Positions 9,882-20,514 of a stretch of DNA of 41,304 bases are shown piece by piece. The stretch lies in NCBI GenBank assembly GCA_937923565.1, contig CALDTX010000171.1, forward strand, positions 1 to 41,304, written 5' to 3'. Made by a program: the position numbers and the translations under genes. The first letter of the stretch is position 1. Each line of letters starts with the position of its first letter. The notes beneath the pieces were generated by a model. It was not told the DNA's origin and searched no databases. It saw only the letters and a list, made by a program, of their open reading frames with translations. The DNA is from an uncultured Granulosicoccaceae bacterium. Lineage in GTDB: Bacteria > Pseudomonadota > Gammaproteobacteria > Granulosicoccales > Granulosicoccaceae.

Positions 9882-11273
9882 GTGAAGAAAAAAGCGGCAA
9901 TTACCCTACTGTTAACAACGACGTTATCGGCTTGTGGCTGGGTCGATTCCACCGGCCTTCAAGCCAATGATGGCAATGCCTATGCAGACCCAAGTTTGGC
10001 CATTTTAAATGATGGCGATGCCTTCGAAATGCAGGAACTATCAAATCGCGTTGCCGTCTTTAACGACAGTACCAACACGCAACAGAACTGGACATGGAAG
10101 CTACTGGATTCTCAGGCGAACATAGAAACCTGTTTGAAGTTTAGCGACTTCAAGCGTGAGCATTTAACCAATACACTGGAGAGAGCGTGCACAGATGCTA
10201 GTCGTTGTAGCGTCGACATTGTTGAAACGTTCGAGCTACAAACAACACGCTTTAAATTCAATATTCCACAGTTAAAAACGTCCGCTGCTTTAGCTTATCA
10301 AGCAAGCTCTACCGATAATGAAGGCAACACCGTTAATAAAAACCACACCGTTTGTGCCCTATCGATTAACGAAGCACCAACCGTGGAAAACGATGATTAT
10401 CAGGTATCTGAAAATGGTGATTTGATCGTTGATGGTGCTGATGCAAATAGCTTACTGGCTAACGATTACGACGACAACGATATTCGCAACACACCATTAA
10501 AAGTAAACACGACACCAGTAATAGCGCCACGCTATGCTGAGGAATTTACGTTGTATGATAACGGCAGCTTTTACTATAAACCCACTAGCGGTGTACTCCA
10601 AGCCAACGCGCAAACACTAACCGACAGCTTTAGTTATGCAGTCACCGATGGCCAGCATACGGTAGAGGCACAAGTTAACATCGACATCGTCGCATTTAAT
10701 AGCGAACCCGTACGTATAGCGCCACTACTCAACTTAGCGCTGTTCACTGAAAGCACCAACATACCGTACCAACTGGTGGACTTTAATGATTACTTTCAGG
10801 ATGCAGATGGCGATGCATTAGTGTTTAGTTTGGCGCGCGATAGTTTGCCTGAATCAGGAAATTTAACGCTCACTCGTGAAGGCTTACTACTGGGTTTTGT
10901 TGAAGCCCAAGATATCGGCCGATACAACGCTACCGTGTTTGCCACTGATGGCGGCACAGCGGTTAACGGTCAATTTACACTAAATATTACCGAATTTTTT
11001 GAACGTAATGGCAGACCAGCTGTTAGCGATATTAGAAACAAAACGGTTCGCGACTCGTTCGAATACGATGTGTCGGTGTTTTTCTCAGATGTTGATGAAG
11101 ATGTTTTAAGCTTTACGGCAGAAAATTTACCCAACGGTGTTTCGATTAGCGAACAAGGCGTCATTTCAGGAACAGCCGACAACAGCAATACCGGCACTTG
11201 GCTAGTGCGCGTAACAGCTGACGATCAACGTGGCGGTCAAACCAGTGATAGTTTCAGGCTACGCATTCGCTAA
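9882..11273 (+). CDS. Lipoprotein with VCBS/cadherin-like Ig-fold repeats
   Basis: GTG start; lipobox MKKKAAITLLLTTTLSACG; repeats YQVSENGDLIVDGADANSLLANDYDDND..DNGSFYYKPTSG and putative-Ig/dystroglycan-type cadherin units (FNDYFQDADGDALVFSL, SVFFSDVDEDVLSFTAENLPNGVSI). Confidence 0.75.
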   Translation: MKKKAAITLLLTTTLSACGWVDSTGLQANDGNAYADPSLAILNDGDAFEMQELSNRVAVFNDSTNTQQNWTWKLLDSQANIETCLKFSDFKREHLTNTLERACTDASRCSVDIVETFELQTTRFKFNIPQLKTSAALAYQASSTDNEGNTVNKNHTVCALSINEAPTVENDDYQVSENGDLIVDGADANSLLANDYDDNDIRNTPLKVNTTPVIAPRYAEEFTLYDNGSFYYKPTSGVLQANAQTLTDSFSYAVTDGQHTVEAQVNIDIVAFNSEPVRIAPLLNLALFTESTNIPYQLVDFNDYFQDADGDALVFSLARDSLPESGNLTLTREGLLLGFVEAQDIGRYNATVFATDGGTAVNGQFTLNITEFFERNGRPAVSDIRNKTVRDSFEYDVSVFFSDVDEDVLSFTAENLPNGVSISEQGVISGTADNSNTGTWLVRVTADDQRGGQTSDSFRLRIR

Positions 11274-12100
11274 GCCTGTTGAGCGATAATAGCCAGTGCC
11301 TGCTCGTGCAGTGCCGCATTGGCACTGGCTACCACAGAGCCATCGATAATGGTGGCGTTGCCCTGCCAATCGGTGATGATTCCGCCAGCACCACGCACAA
11401 TTGGAATTAAAGCTTGAATGTCGTAGGCGTTTAGATCGCATTCAACAACCAGATCAACATAGCCCATTGCCAACAAGGCATAGCAATAACAGTCACCACC
11501 AAAACGCACCATGGATGTGACAGCCTTTATTTGATTAAGAACACGTTGTTGAAAACCGGCTTTGAAATAGTCTGGGCCTGTTGTTTGTACGATGGCACTG
11601 GCTAACGATTTGGTTTTACGCGTACTTAATGAACGCACGCCATGGCGGTCATGCAATTGCGTTAGATTGGGCGTGCCTATCAGCCGTTCACCGATATAAG
11701 GTTGGTCCATTACACCCAGAATGGTCTGGTCGCCATCATAAACACCAATTAATGTACCCCACATCGGCACACCTGTTATAAAAGCGCGAGTTCCGTCGAT
11801 AGGATCAACCACCCAAACAGGTTGTTGCTTGCTGATTATTGGTGCACTTTCTTCACCCAAGAAACCGTGGTCGGGGAAATCTTGAGCGATAACGGCTTTA
11901 ATGACTTTCTCAGCGCCTTTGTCGGCCGCCGTAACAGGATCAAAGCCGCCAGAAAGGTCTTTGTTTTCTACATCGATAGGTTGACGAAAATACTGCAATG
12001 TTTGGTCAGCCGCAGCATCAGCAGCCCTATTGGCCGTGTCCCGAAGCTTATCGAGTAAATTTTCATCAATAGGCTGAGGGTCAAACTTCGGCAAACTCAT
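11270..12100 (-). CDS. hisN: Inositol monophosphatase-family protein, HisN-type histidinol-phosphatase
   Basis: GFLGEESAP, WVVDPIDGTRAFITGVPMWGTLIGVYDG, YDIQALIPIVRGAGGIITDWQG; start set at internal MSLPKF. Confidence 0.8.
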   Translation of the reverse strand: MSLPKFDPQPIDENLLDKLRDTANRAADAAADQTLQYFRQPIDVENKDLSGGFDPVTAADKGAEKVIKAVIAQDFPDHGFLGEESAPIISKQQPVWVVDPIDGTRAFITGVPMWGTLIGVYDGDQTILGVMDQPYIGERLIGTPNLTQLHDRHGVRSLSTRKTKSLASAIVQTTGPDYFKAGFQQRVLNQIKAVTSMVRFGGDCYCYALLAMGYVDLVVECDLNAYDIQALIPIVRGAGGIITDWQGNATIIDGSVVASANAALHEQALAIIAQQA

Positions 12101-12380
12101 AATCAAATTCCAAAAAATGTGGCTAGTACCATAACGCAGTCTGCCTATCCGTGCACCGTTTCCTGGATGGAGCTTTGACAGTAGGCGATTTTTCTGACGC
12201 CCATTATGCGTCAAGCGCGCCAGCGTAAAATCGAGTTATGCGTCATAAATATTAATATTCATGAAAGGTTCATAAAGAGGCCTAAATTTCCTCACCAACG
12301 TGCAATCTCGCATCTATACTCCGTGACCCTGTAAACATACGCCGTTAGTGTAAGGCTACTAAGTGGTTGACTAAAACAGC

Positions 12381-12662
12381 ATGAATAAAAGACTATTTAT
12401 ATCGCTCACACTGTTGGCGTCGTTGCTTTTATTGAAAGCCTGCGCGCAAGTAGACCTAAAACAGGCAACCTATGGTGCGCTACGCAAACATGATTGCCGA
12501 ACCAATAATCTGGAACAAATTTGTGCGCAACCCTACCGCAGAGACTACATCGAGTATGCAAAAATGCGAGAGGAACTAATGCGCCAGCATCATGATCAAA
12601 CACAGTATCAAGCTCTGGAAAACACCCAGGCTCCCACGACCTTCGCCGGAATGACGCAATGA
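12381..12662 (+). CDS. Small putative lipoprotein, unknown function
   Basis: Signal peptide with lipobox-like LLKAC; stop overlaps the next start (ATGA). Confidence 0.6.
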   Translation: MNKRLFISLTLLASLLLLKACAQVDLKQATYGALRKHDCRTNNLEQICAQPYRRDYIEYAKMREELMRQHHDQTQYQALENTQAPTTFAGMTQ

Positions 12663-13393
12663 CCGAACCTGCGCAACTTGCCCGAATTATTGCCCATAGA
12701 GGCGCATCCGCCGATGCACCAGAGAACACGCTAGCTGCTTTCGAATTAGCGGCCAGACAAGGGGCTAAATGCGTCGAGCTGGATGTATCGATTAGCTCAG
12801 ATCATATTCCTTTTGTACACCACGACGACACGCTAGAACGTTGCACCAATGGCTCAGGCTATCTGTGTGCGTATACCGCAGCGCAGCTCGACAAATTCAC
12901 AGCGGCAAATAATCACAGCGGTTTTAATAACGAGCCGATTCCCAGGCTTTCAACAACAATCGATCGGCTTAATCAATTAAACCTCGGTCTTAATCTTGAA
13001 ATAAAGCCAACGCCGGGCTTGGAAATCGAAACCACGACAGCCATTTGCGAAACCATAAAAACCCATTGGAAAAGCGATTTACCGTTGGTGCTTTCAAGTT
13101 TTAATCAGGAAGCATTAGCACTAGCAAGAGACCTTCTACCCGGCGCACCCCGAGCACTCATTGTTTGTGCAGTACCTTCGAACTGGCGACAACTTACTCA
13201 GCAATTGCTTTGCAGCAACCTGCATGTAGCTGCCGAACTACTGAACAAAGAACAGGCTACATCTGTTCTTGATGCCAGCCTTGGCTTATATTGTTTTACA
13301 GTTAATGACGTTGAACAAGCTAAACGCTTATTTGACATGGGTGTGCACGGCGTCTTTACCGACCGGCCAAAAAAGCTTCTAACTGCACTGTAA
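12659..13393 (+). CDS. Glycerophosphodiester phosphodiesterase
   Basis: IIAHRGASADAPENTLAAFELAARQGAKCVELDVSISSDHIPFVHHDDTLERCTNGSG; GLNLEIKP; VHGVFTDRP. Confidence 0.92.
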   Translation: MTEPAQLARIIAHRGASADAPENTLAAFELAARQGAKCVELDVSISSDHIPFVHHDDTLERCTNGSGYLCAYTAAQLDKFTAANNHSGFNNEPIPRLSTTIDRLNQLNLGLNLEIKPTPGLEIETTTAICETIKTHWKSDLPLVLSSFNQEALALARDLLPGAPRALIVCAVPSNWRQLTQQLLCSNLHVAAELLNKEQATSVLDASLGLYCFTVNDVEQAKRLFDMGVHGVFTDRPKKLLTAL

Positions 13394-13409
13394 TAAACGG
13401 CCTAGCCAG

Positions 13410-14276
13410 TCAGTTGCTGTCTGGCTGTTTGAATAATCGGGCATTTAAGCGTTTTGGAGATTGAGAACGAACTGCGCGCAACACCTCCGGCCAAAGCGCC
13501 AACCAACAACAGCCATGGGTAAAACCCGGCAAGCTTAACCCCCACGCATTAGTTTGATTCAAAACGAAAGGCTTGGATAACTGCGCTGGAATTACCGCAT
13601 CTGCAGTACCCAACAAATGCCATTGAACCACAGACGCTCGTAATTTCGGCTGCTTCGCCGGATTCAACGAACTGTAAAGCGGTGTGTATCCATGTAGCTT
13701 TGTCCAACCATCGGTGTCTAAATTGCCAGCAACAGTAACAAGCTCAACCACTTTATCCTGATTAGCTGCCAGCAACAAAGCAAGTGCCGCTCCCCCGCTA
13801 TGGCCAAAAAGCCTGACCTTTTTAACCTTGTGTTGTTTAATTAAAACGCGCAATGCAGCACCCATGGCGTTCACAACGGTGGGTGAGTAACGTGCTGATG
13901 TCCAGAGCTTATCGTTACATGCACTATCATTAGAATTACCGTGATAACAAGGTCTGCCCAGATAAACACTTGGCTGGGTATCCTGAGCCATAAGCTTTAG
14001 CATCAGCGGGTTACTGCCGGTGGGATCTGCCATAACAAAATAGCGGTATCGCCAAGGGGTGCCATCACCCTCCAGATAAACACTAAGAGTATCTGTGGTT
14101 TGGTCAAGATGGTGCTTGTATATCGTCAATTCGAACCCATTAACATTAATCGTCGATCGTTTGAAACCGGCATCGATAGCAACATGATCAATACGAGTTT
14201 GTGCGCTCTGGCAACCCAACAATGGGAACAGCATCACGAAAAACACCGCTACTTTGAAAAAGCGTGATGATTTCAT
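13410..14276 (-). CDS. Alpha/beta-hydrolase-fold lipoprotein
   Basis: Lipobox LFPLLGCQS; nucleophile elbow LFGHSGGAALALLLAA. Confidence 0.75.
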   Translation of the reverse strand: MKSSRFFKVAVFFVMLFPLLGCQSAQTRIDHVAIDAGFKRSTINVNGFELTIYKHHLDQTTDTLSVYLEGDGTPWRYRYFVMADPTGSNPLMLKLMAQDTQPSVYLGRPCYHGNSNDSACNDKLWTSARYSPTVVNAMGAALRVLIKQHKVKKVRLFGHSGGAALALLLAANQDKVVELVTVAGNLDTDGWTKLHGYTPLYSSLNPAKQPKLRASVVQWHLLGTADAVIPAQLSKPFVLNQTNAWGLSLPGFTHGCCWLALWPEVLRAVRSQSPKRLNARLFKQPDSN

Positions 14277-14375
14277 AGCTTATATCCACTGTAACGCTGC
14301 TCAATACGACGGCATCGGGTTAAGCAACCGATATAATAATAAAAGTAGTGATACTCAGATAGGACTGAAAAACAC

Positions 14376-15470
14376 ATGAGATTTTCCTTTCTTGCAGCTG
14401 GCATACTGGTGCTTGCACTGGGCCTTTGGATGGCCAGCGGAATGCTCAACAACAATGATAGCGAAGAAAGCGAAGAAATTAGAAATGCTGAGTCCGCCAT
14501 TTTTAAGGTCGAATACATTGATGTTGCTCTTTCCACCAAAGAACGCAATATAGTTTTACAAGGCCAATTAGAACCCATTCGACACCTGCAGCTACGCGCC
14601 GCAACCAGCAGCGATGTGCAAGAGGTTAACGTTGTTAAAGGCTCGCGCGTCAAGGCTGGCGATAAAATTGTTACGTTAGCTTTACTTGATCGCGAGTCCG
14701 ACCTGCGCGAAGCACAGGCTCGTGTGAAAACCGCCTTAAGTGAGCAAAAAGCAGCTACTTCATTACGCAAGCAAGGTTTGCAATCGCAGGTTCAACTCGA
14801 ACAAATTCAAGCACAGCTCGCTTCAGCCCGTGCACAACTGGCACGCGTGCAACGCGACATTACCAACACCACCATAACAGCCCCCTTTGACGGCATTATC
14901 AATGATATTCCGGTTGAACTCGGCCAGCTTGTTTCCAACGGCGACGTTATGGCAGAAATTGTTGATGATAGCCAATTCTTAATTACGGCCAATGCCGCTC
15001 AACAAAGCGTTGCGCAACTGCAATTAGGTAAAGCGGTTACCGCAGAACTGATCACCGGTGAAACGCTCACTGGCGAATTAAGCTTTATTGCCTCCGTCGC
15101 AGACAGCGATACTCGTAGCTTCGCCGTTGAAGCCACGTTGAAAAACCCGGGTACCAATGTGTCTTCCGGTGTCAGCGCATCCTTAGTGGCGCCCGTTGCT
15201 CAAATTGAAGCGGTGTTCCTAACACCCTCAGCCTTGTCATTGGGCGATGATGGTGAACTTGGTGTAAAAATCGTAAACAGTGAAAACATCGTAGAATTCA
15301 TACCCATCAAACTTGAAAGTACCTCACTCGATGGCGCTTGGGTAACGGGCATTCCCGACAACACCCGCGTTATAACGCTAGGTCAGGGGTTTGTAAATGC
15401 CGGGCAATTAGTCGAGCCGGTGCCAGCCGTGGTGGAGCAAGGCTTAAAGCCAGACAACCAAGAGGGTTAG
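14376..15470 (+). CDS. RND efflux periplasmic adaptor subunit (membrane fusion protein)
   Basis: LEPIRHLQLRAATSSDVQEVNVVKGSRVKAGDKIVTL; hairpin; NTTITAPFDGIINDIPVELGQLVSNGDVMAEIVD. Confidence 0.9.
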   Translation: MRFSFLAAGILVLALGLWMASGMLNNNDSEESEEIRNAESAIFKVEYIDVALSTKERNIVLQGQLEPIRHLQLRAATSSDVQEVNVVKGSRVKAGDKIVTLALLDRESDLREAQARVKTALSEQKAATSLRKQGLQSQVQLEQIQAQLASARAQLARVQRDITNTTITAPFDGIINDIPVELGQLVSNGDVMAEIVDDSQFLITANAAQQSVAQLQLGKAVTAELITGETLTGELSFIASVADSDTRSFAVEATLKNPGTNVSSGVSASLVAPVAQIEAVFLTPSALSLGDDGELGVKIVNSENIVEFIPIKLESTSLDGAWVTGIPDNTRVITLGQGFVNAGQLVEPVPAVVEQGLKPDNQEG

Positions 15471-15474
15471 GTTC

Positions 15475-18400
15475 ATGAAAGCGCTCATCGATGCGGCCTT
15501 CAACCGCAATAGAACCGTTATTATGTTGCTACTCTTTTTGGTAGCGGCAGGTATCGTGGCCTATCAGGCCATTCCAAAAGAATCCGAACCCGATGTCCCC
15601 ATTCCTATCATCTATGTATCGATGGGTCACGATGGCATATCGCCAGAAGATGCAGAACGTCTGTTGGTTCGACCAATGGAAAAAGAACTGCAGAGCATCA
15701 CCGGCATTAAGGAAATGCGCAGTACGGCCAGCGAAGGTCACGCCTCAGTACTACTGGAGTTTGATGCTGGTTTCGATGGCGAAACCGCCTTAGCTGATGT
15801 GCGCGCCCAAGTAGATGCTGCGCGATCAAAGCTACCCACCGATACCGACGAACCCAGCGTTAATGAAATTAACATTGCGTTGTTTCCGGTACTGAATATC
15901 AGTCTGTCGGGCCCAATCCCAGAACGAACGTTGGTAAAAATTGCCCGCGAACTCAAAGACCGTCTAGAAGCCTTGCCCGGTGTACTTGAAGCCGACATTG
16001 CCGGCGAACGCGAAGAAGTGCTCGAAATTGTTGTAGACCCAATGATCATGGAAACCTATGAGGTCGACTTCAATTCTCTGTTTTCTCTGATACAAAACAA
16101 CAATTTGCTGGTTGCCGCTGGCGCTATCGATACTGGTGCGGGCCGCATGGTGCTTAAAGTCCCCGGCATTATCGAGAACATCAACGACATCATGAAGTTA
16201 CCAGTAAAAGTAACCGATGATGCCGTGGTCACTTTTGGTGACGTTGCCAGCATTCGACGAACCTTTAAAGATCCAAGAGGCTTTGCCCGGCTCGACGGGC
16301 AGCCAACATTGGTTCTCGAAATCAGTAAACGGCTCGGCGCTAACATTATTGAAACCATCGATGACGTAAAAGCAACCATCGAAGAGAGTCGCAGCAGCTT
16401 GCCCGAAACTCTGGACATTGGTTTTCACCAAGACAAGTCTGCACAAACCAAAACCATGCTGGCCGACTTACAGAACAACGTGATTTCCGGGGTTGTGCTG
16501 GTCATGATCGTCATCATGGCTGCGCTGGGTATTCGCTCCAGCTTATTAGTCGGTTTTGCTATTCCGGGCTCATTTTTAACCGGCATATTGGTCATACATT
16601 CCATGGGTTTCACCATGAACGTTGTGGTGCTATTCAGTCTTATTCTGGTGGTGGGTATGTTAGTGGACGGCGCAATCATCGTAACCGAGCTGGCTGATCG
16701 TAATATCGACCAAGGCTTTGATACTGCTGAAGCTTACGCGATGGCGTCCAAGCGAATGGCTTGGCCAGTTATTGCATCTACATTTACAACGCTGGTTGTC
16801 TTTGCACCGTTGCTGTTTTGGCCAGGCATGATCGGACAATTCATGCGCTATATGCCCATCACAGTAATCTCTTGCTTGATGGCTTCATTGTTAATGGCGC
16901 TCATCTTTATTCCCGTTATTGGTAAGTTTATCGGTCGTAAGCAGCAAAAGCCGGTGGTCGAAAAAGAAGACATTGACGATCCTGCACGGGCAAACCTACG
17001 TAATGTGCTTAGAAACCCGGAAGGGCACAATTCCGTTGCTAACATCACGGCTGATGACATTCGCACTGGTGCATCTGGCTCGAAAGCCGGTTACCTGCGT
17101 ATTTTAAACGTACTGCTCAAAGCGCCAGGCCTCACCTTGCTCGCCACTTTGGTGTTCACGGTTGCTGTGTACTTTGTTTATTCCGTGGTTGGTAAAGGCG
17201 TAGAGTTCTTCCCGGATATCGAACCTGAATCTTTAGCGGTACAGGTGCTTGCACGCGGCGATCTCTCAATATACGAGCAAGATAAAATTCTTAAACGCAT
17301 CGAAGATCGACTCTTAACCCGAACAGAGTTTAAATCTGTTTACACACGCACCGGCGTAGACTCACAAGATGGTGGTGATGTTATTGGCAACATTTCTTTA
17401 GAACTTAAAGACTGGGACAAACGCGATTCAGCCGTTAACATCATTGCAGAGCTTGAAGATTTAACCAGCGATCTGGCAGGTATAAAAATAGAATTCCTCA
17501 AGAATCAGGGTGGGCCTGACGGCGGCGGCAAACCAATCAACATACAAGTTAGCGCCAACACCACTGAGAAACTCTATGAAGCCGTGCAGTATGTTAACGG
17601 GCAAATGGTTAAAGTTGGTGGCTTCTCCGGCATTGAAGATAATCGTCCGCTGCCTGGTATTGAGTGGCGTTTACAGGTTGATCGTCAACTTGCAGCTCGC
17701 TATGGCGCCAACATCGCGCTTATCGGTAACGCGGTTCAAATGATTACAACTGGCATACGAGTAGCTGGCTACCGCCCCGACGATGCCACTGATGAACTCG
17801 ATATCCGGGTGCGTTATCCAATTGATCAACGCAATTTAGACCAAATTACGCAACTGCGCGTACCCACCTCGCGTGGCATGGTACCGGTTGGTAACTTCGT
17901 TACATTGAAGCCTGCGCCAAAAACCGGCTTGATCAATCGCGTCGATGGTAACCGTGTTATCACGATTCAGTCCGATGTAGAAGAAGGCTTTCTCCCCGAT
18001 ACCCAATTGAAACTGTTGCAACAAGAGCTCGCTGACGGGCCGCAAGATCCCGATGTGTCAGTACAGTTCAAAGGCGAAGCGCAAGAACAACAAGAAACCA
18101 TGACGTTCTTAATGACTGCTTTCATTGCGGCGATCTTTTTTATGATGATCATATTAGTAACGCAATTTAACAGCATATACCAATCGATATTAGTACTCAG
18201 TGCGATCATTTTTTCTACTTCTGGCGTACTCATCGGCCTCATGGTCACCGGACAAACCTTCGGTATTGTTATGGTGGGCATCGGTATCATCGCGCTGGCA
18301 GGCATTGTTGTTAACAACAACATTGTATTAATCGATACCTACAATAACTTTCGCAATTCTGGTGCTGCGGCACTGGATGCCGCCATGCTCACAGGTTCAG

Positions 18401-18714
18401 TGCGGGCGCGCCCGGTATTCCTAACAGCACTCACCACCATTCTTGGTTTAATGCCGATGGTGCTATCGATGAATATTGATCTTATTAACAGAGAGATATC
18501 GTTTGGTGCGCCGTCAACACAATGGTGGACCCAACTCGCCAGCGCGATTGCCGGCGGTCTGGCTTTCACCACCCTACTCACTTTGTTCCTGACCCCTTGT
18601 CTATTGGTGTTGGGTGCGAAAGTGAGCGCTAAATACCGCATAAGAAAACTGAAGCGCAAACAGCGCAGTCAAAGCCGTCAACCGATGGTGGGTAAAACGA
18701 CTGCTGAAATCTAA
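15475..18714 (+). CDS. RND-family efflux transporter permease
   Basis: 1079 aa; NRTVIMLLLFLVAAGIVAYQAIPKESEPDVPIPIIYV, VDGAIIVTELADR, GIIALAGIVVNNNIVLIDTYN. Confidence 0.95.
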   Translation: MKALIDAAFNRNRTVIMLLLFLVAAGIVAYQAIPKESEPDVPIPIIYVSMGHDGISPEDAERLLVRPMEKELQSITGIKEMRSTASEGHASVLLEFDAGFDGETALADVRAQVDAARSKLPTDTDEPSVNEINIALFPVLNISLSGPIPERTLVKIARELKDRLEALPGVLEADIAGEREEVLEIVVDPMIMETYEVDFNSLFSLIQNNNLLVAAGAIDTGAGRMVLKVPGIIENINDIMKLPVKVTDDAVVTFGDVASIRRTFKDPRGFARLDGQPTLVLEISKRLGANIIETIDDVKATIEESRSSLPETLDIGFHQDKSAQTKTMLADLQNNVISGVVLVMIVIMAALGIRSSLLVGFAIPGSFLTGILVIHSMGFTMNVVVLFSLILVVGMLVDGAIIVTELADRNIDQGFDTAEAYAMASKRMAWPVIASTFTTLVVFAPLLFWPGMIGQFMRYMPITVISCLMASLLMALIFIPVIGKFIGRKQQKPVVEKEDIDDPARANLRNVLRNPEGHNSVANITADDIRTGASGSKAGYLRILNVLLKAPGLTLLATLVFTVAVYFVYSVVGKGVEFFPDIEPESLAVQVLARGDLSIYEQDKILKRIEDRLLTRTEFKSVYTRTGVDSQDGGDVIGNISLELKDWDKRDSAVNIIAELEDLTSDLAGIKIEFLKNQGGPDGGGKPINIQVSANTTEKLYEAVQYVNGQMVKVGGFSGIEDNRPLPGIEWRLQVDRQLAARYGANIALIGNAVQMITTGIRVAGYRPDDATDELDIRVRYPIDQRNLDQITQLRVPTSRGMVPVGNFVTLKPAPKTGLINRVDGNRVITIQSDVEEGFLPDTQLKLLQQELADGPQDPDVSVQFKGEAQEQQETMTFLMTAFIAAIFFMMIILVTQFNSIYQSILVLSAIIFSTSGVLIGLMVTGQTFGIVMVGIGIIALAGIVVNNNIVLIDTYNNFRNSGAAALDAAMLTGSVRARPVFLTALTTILGLMPMVLSMNIDLINREISFGAPSTQWWTQLASAIAGGLAFTTLLTLFLTPCLLVLGAKVSAKYRIRKLKRKQRSQSRQPMVGKTTAEI

Positions 18715-18716
18715 AC

Positions 18717-19130
18717 CTAGTGTGCTGCTTGTTCGTAACGCTTACGTAAAAGCGTTCGGGCTAGCAGCACCATCAGCAGGACAAACAACACGATCATCAT
18801 GCCCATGCCCTCGCGCGCGGTTTCGGTTTCCCACCACACGTCTTTGGCCCACCATTGCGGTGTTTTGGGCCAATAATAGAACATCCCCACAACAGCTGCG
18901 GCAATACTCAACGGCAATAGCCAGCTTGCCTGCGAACCCAATAGCCACCTAGGTTTTAAAGCCGCTACCGCGGCTGCAATGGCCGGAATCGCGTAATACA
19001 ACATCCAAATGGCACCGTCTGAGTCGTTATATTGCACGCCGATAAACAACAGCATCAACAGGCTCAGAATTCCACAAAAAACACGCACAGCGCTACTCCA
19101 TACAATCCAGCAATTAAAAACCTTCTGCAC
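18717..19130 (-). CDS. TMEM220-like small transmembrane protein
   Basis: Four predicted TMs; FIGVQYNDSDGAIWMLYYAIPAIAAAVAA is typical of the TMEM220 family. Confidence 0.7.
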   Translation of the reverse strand: MQKVFNCWIVWSSAVRVFCGILSLLMLLFIGVQYNDSDGAIWMLYYAIPAIAAAVAALKPRWLLGSQASWLLPLSIAAAVVGMFYYWPKTPQWWAKDVWWETETAREGMGMMIVLFVLLMVLLARTLLRKRYEQAAH

Positions 19131-19171
19131 GTTGAAGCATAGGCGGTATGCCTGAATTTCGCTGATCGTTT

Positions 19172-19200
19172 TTAGACTTTCTGTGACTATCCTCTATAGT
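19172..19200 (+). promoter_or_regulatory. Candidate sigma-70-like promoter for the ebo cluster
   Basis: Good -10 TATAGT at 19195-19200, weak -35 (TTAGAC) 17 nt upstream. Confidence 0.3.
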
Positions 19201-19302
19201 TATTAAGGAGGTGTCAAAACCTCATCGGTAGCATTGTCTGGTGCAAAAACGCCGGGCCGCTCGTTTCTGCGCAATGAATATACTGGGAAGCCCGAAGGGC
19301 CA

Positions 19303-20511
19303 ATGACCACTTTAGTTGACACAATAGTACCTATTAGCGATACCAATACGTCGTGGCAACGCTTTACGGTTAGTTACGCGTTTCCGGTCAGTTTTACGCA
19401 GGGCTTATTCGATGTTGAAAACACGCTGTTTCGCAATACGCTTACCCAAAACGAAGCAGGCAAGGTTCATCGTGTGGCGTTCTTCATCGACCGCGGTGTA
19501 CTAAACGCCTGCCCGAACCTGATCCAACACATACACAACTACTTCGATGCTCACTCAAGCACATTAAGCTTGATCGCCGAACCCATGCTACTTCCAGGTG
19601 GTGAAATCATTAAATCAGACCTTACGCATTTGCAAACCATGCAAAGTCAGGTGGTTGAACAACATATTGATCGGCATTCCTACATTGTTGGTATTGGAGG
19701 TGGCGCGTTGTTGGATGCCGTTGGATTCGTCGCCGCCACATCACACAGGGGCATACGTCATATTCGCGTACCTACCACGGTGCTTGCGCAAAACGATTCA
19801 GGCGTCGGTGTTAAAAACGGCGTTAATCTCTACGGCCAGAAAAACTACTTGGGCAGTTTCACCCCACCGTTTGCTGTGCTTAACGACTACGAGTTTATTG
19901 AACAGTTATCGAACAGAGACAAAATTGCCGGGATGGCAGAAGCCGTGAAAGTTGCACTCATTCGGGATGCCGGATTCTTTCGCTGGTTGGAAGCCCATGC
20001 AACGGCGCTTTCCGAATTCGAATCCACGGCAATGCAATACATGATTCGCAGATGCGCTGAGCTGCATATGCGTCAAATCGGCAAAGGCGGCGACCCCTTT
20101 GAATTTGGCAGCGCTCGCCCGCTGGACTACGGGCATTGGTCGGCTCACCGACTCGAGAGCATGACCAACTACGACATTCGGCACGGCGAGGCTGTAGCCA
20201 TTGGCATCGCTATTGATGCACGCTATGCCGTGCTAAAGCAGTTAATCGAACCGGGCACCGAGGAACGTATCTGTCGATTATTAGAGACCGTCGGTTTCAC
20301 ACTCTGGCACGCTGCACTGCTGCGTAAAAACAACAACAATACACTGACTATTTTGCAAGGCATAAGCGAATTTCGTGAGCACCTGGGCGGCGAACTATGC
20401 ATCACATTGTTAGAGTCCATCGGCAAAGGCATTGAAGTGCACGAAATCGACGAGCCAGCCATGGTGAAAGCCATACAGTGGTTACACAGCCGTCAAAGCC
20501 AGCTCGCTTAA
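19303..20511 (+). CDS. eboD: EboD-like 3-dehydroquinate synthase/sugar-phosphate-cyclase family protein
   Basis: GIGGGALLDAVGFVAATSHRGIRHIRVPTTVLAQNDSGVGVKNGVNLYGQKN; metal ligands retained (MAEAVKVALIRD, DYGHWSAHRLE, RHGEAVAIGIAID). ATG at 19303 preferred over the track's TTG at 19234. Confidence 0.88.
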   Translation: MTTLVDTIVPISDTNTSWQRFTVSYAFPVSFTQGLFDVENTLFRNTLTQNEAGKVHRVAFFIDRGVLNACPNLIQHIHNYFDAHSSTLSLIAEPMLLPGGEIIKSDLTHLQTMQSQVVEQHIDRHSYIVGIGGGALLDAVGFVAATSHRGIRHIRVPTTVLAQNDSGVGVKNGVNLYGQKNYLGSFTPPFAVLNDYEFIEQLSNRDKIAGMAEAVKVALIRDAGFFRWLEAHATALSEFESTAMQYMIRRCAELHMRQIGKGGDPFEFGSARPLDYGHWSAHRLESMTNYDIRHGEAVAIGIAIDARYAVLKQLIEPGTEERICRLLETVGFTLWHAALLRKNNNNTLTILQGISEFREHLGGELCITLLESIGKGIEVHEIDEPAMVKAIQWLHSRQSQLA

Positions 20512-20514
20512 ACA

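Noticed and set aside
14273-14770. Minus-strand ORF opposite the RND adaptor gene
   Set aside because: Ser/Arg-rich shadow ORF; the + strand encodes a clear membrane fusion protein.
15529-18659. Multiple minus-strand ORFs inside the RND permease
   Set aside because: All are antisense shadows of a well-supported 1079-aa CDS.
19234-19302. TTG start giving a 23-residue longer EboD
   Set aside because: Extension is not typical for the family and the ATG at 19303 has a plausible SD (GAAGG); the upstream perfect SD is too far from the TTG.
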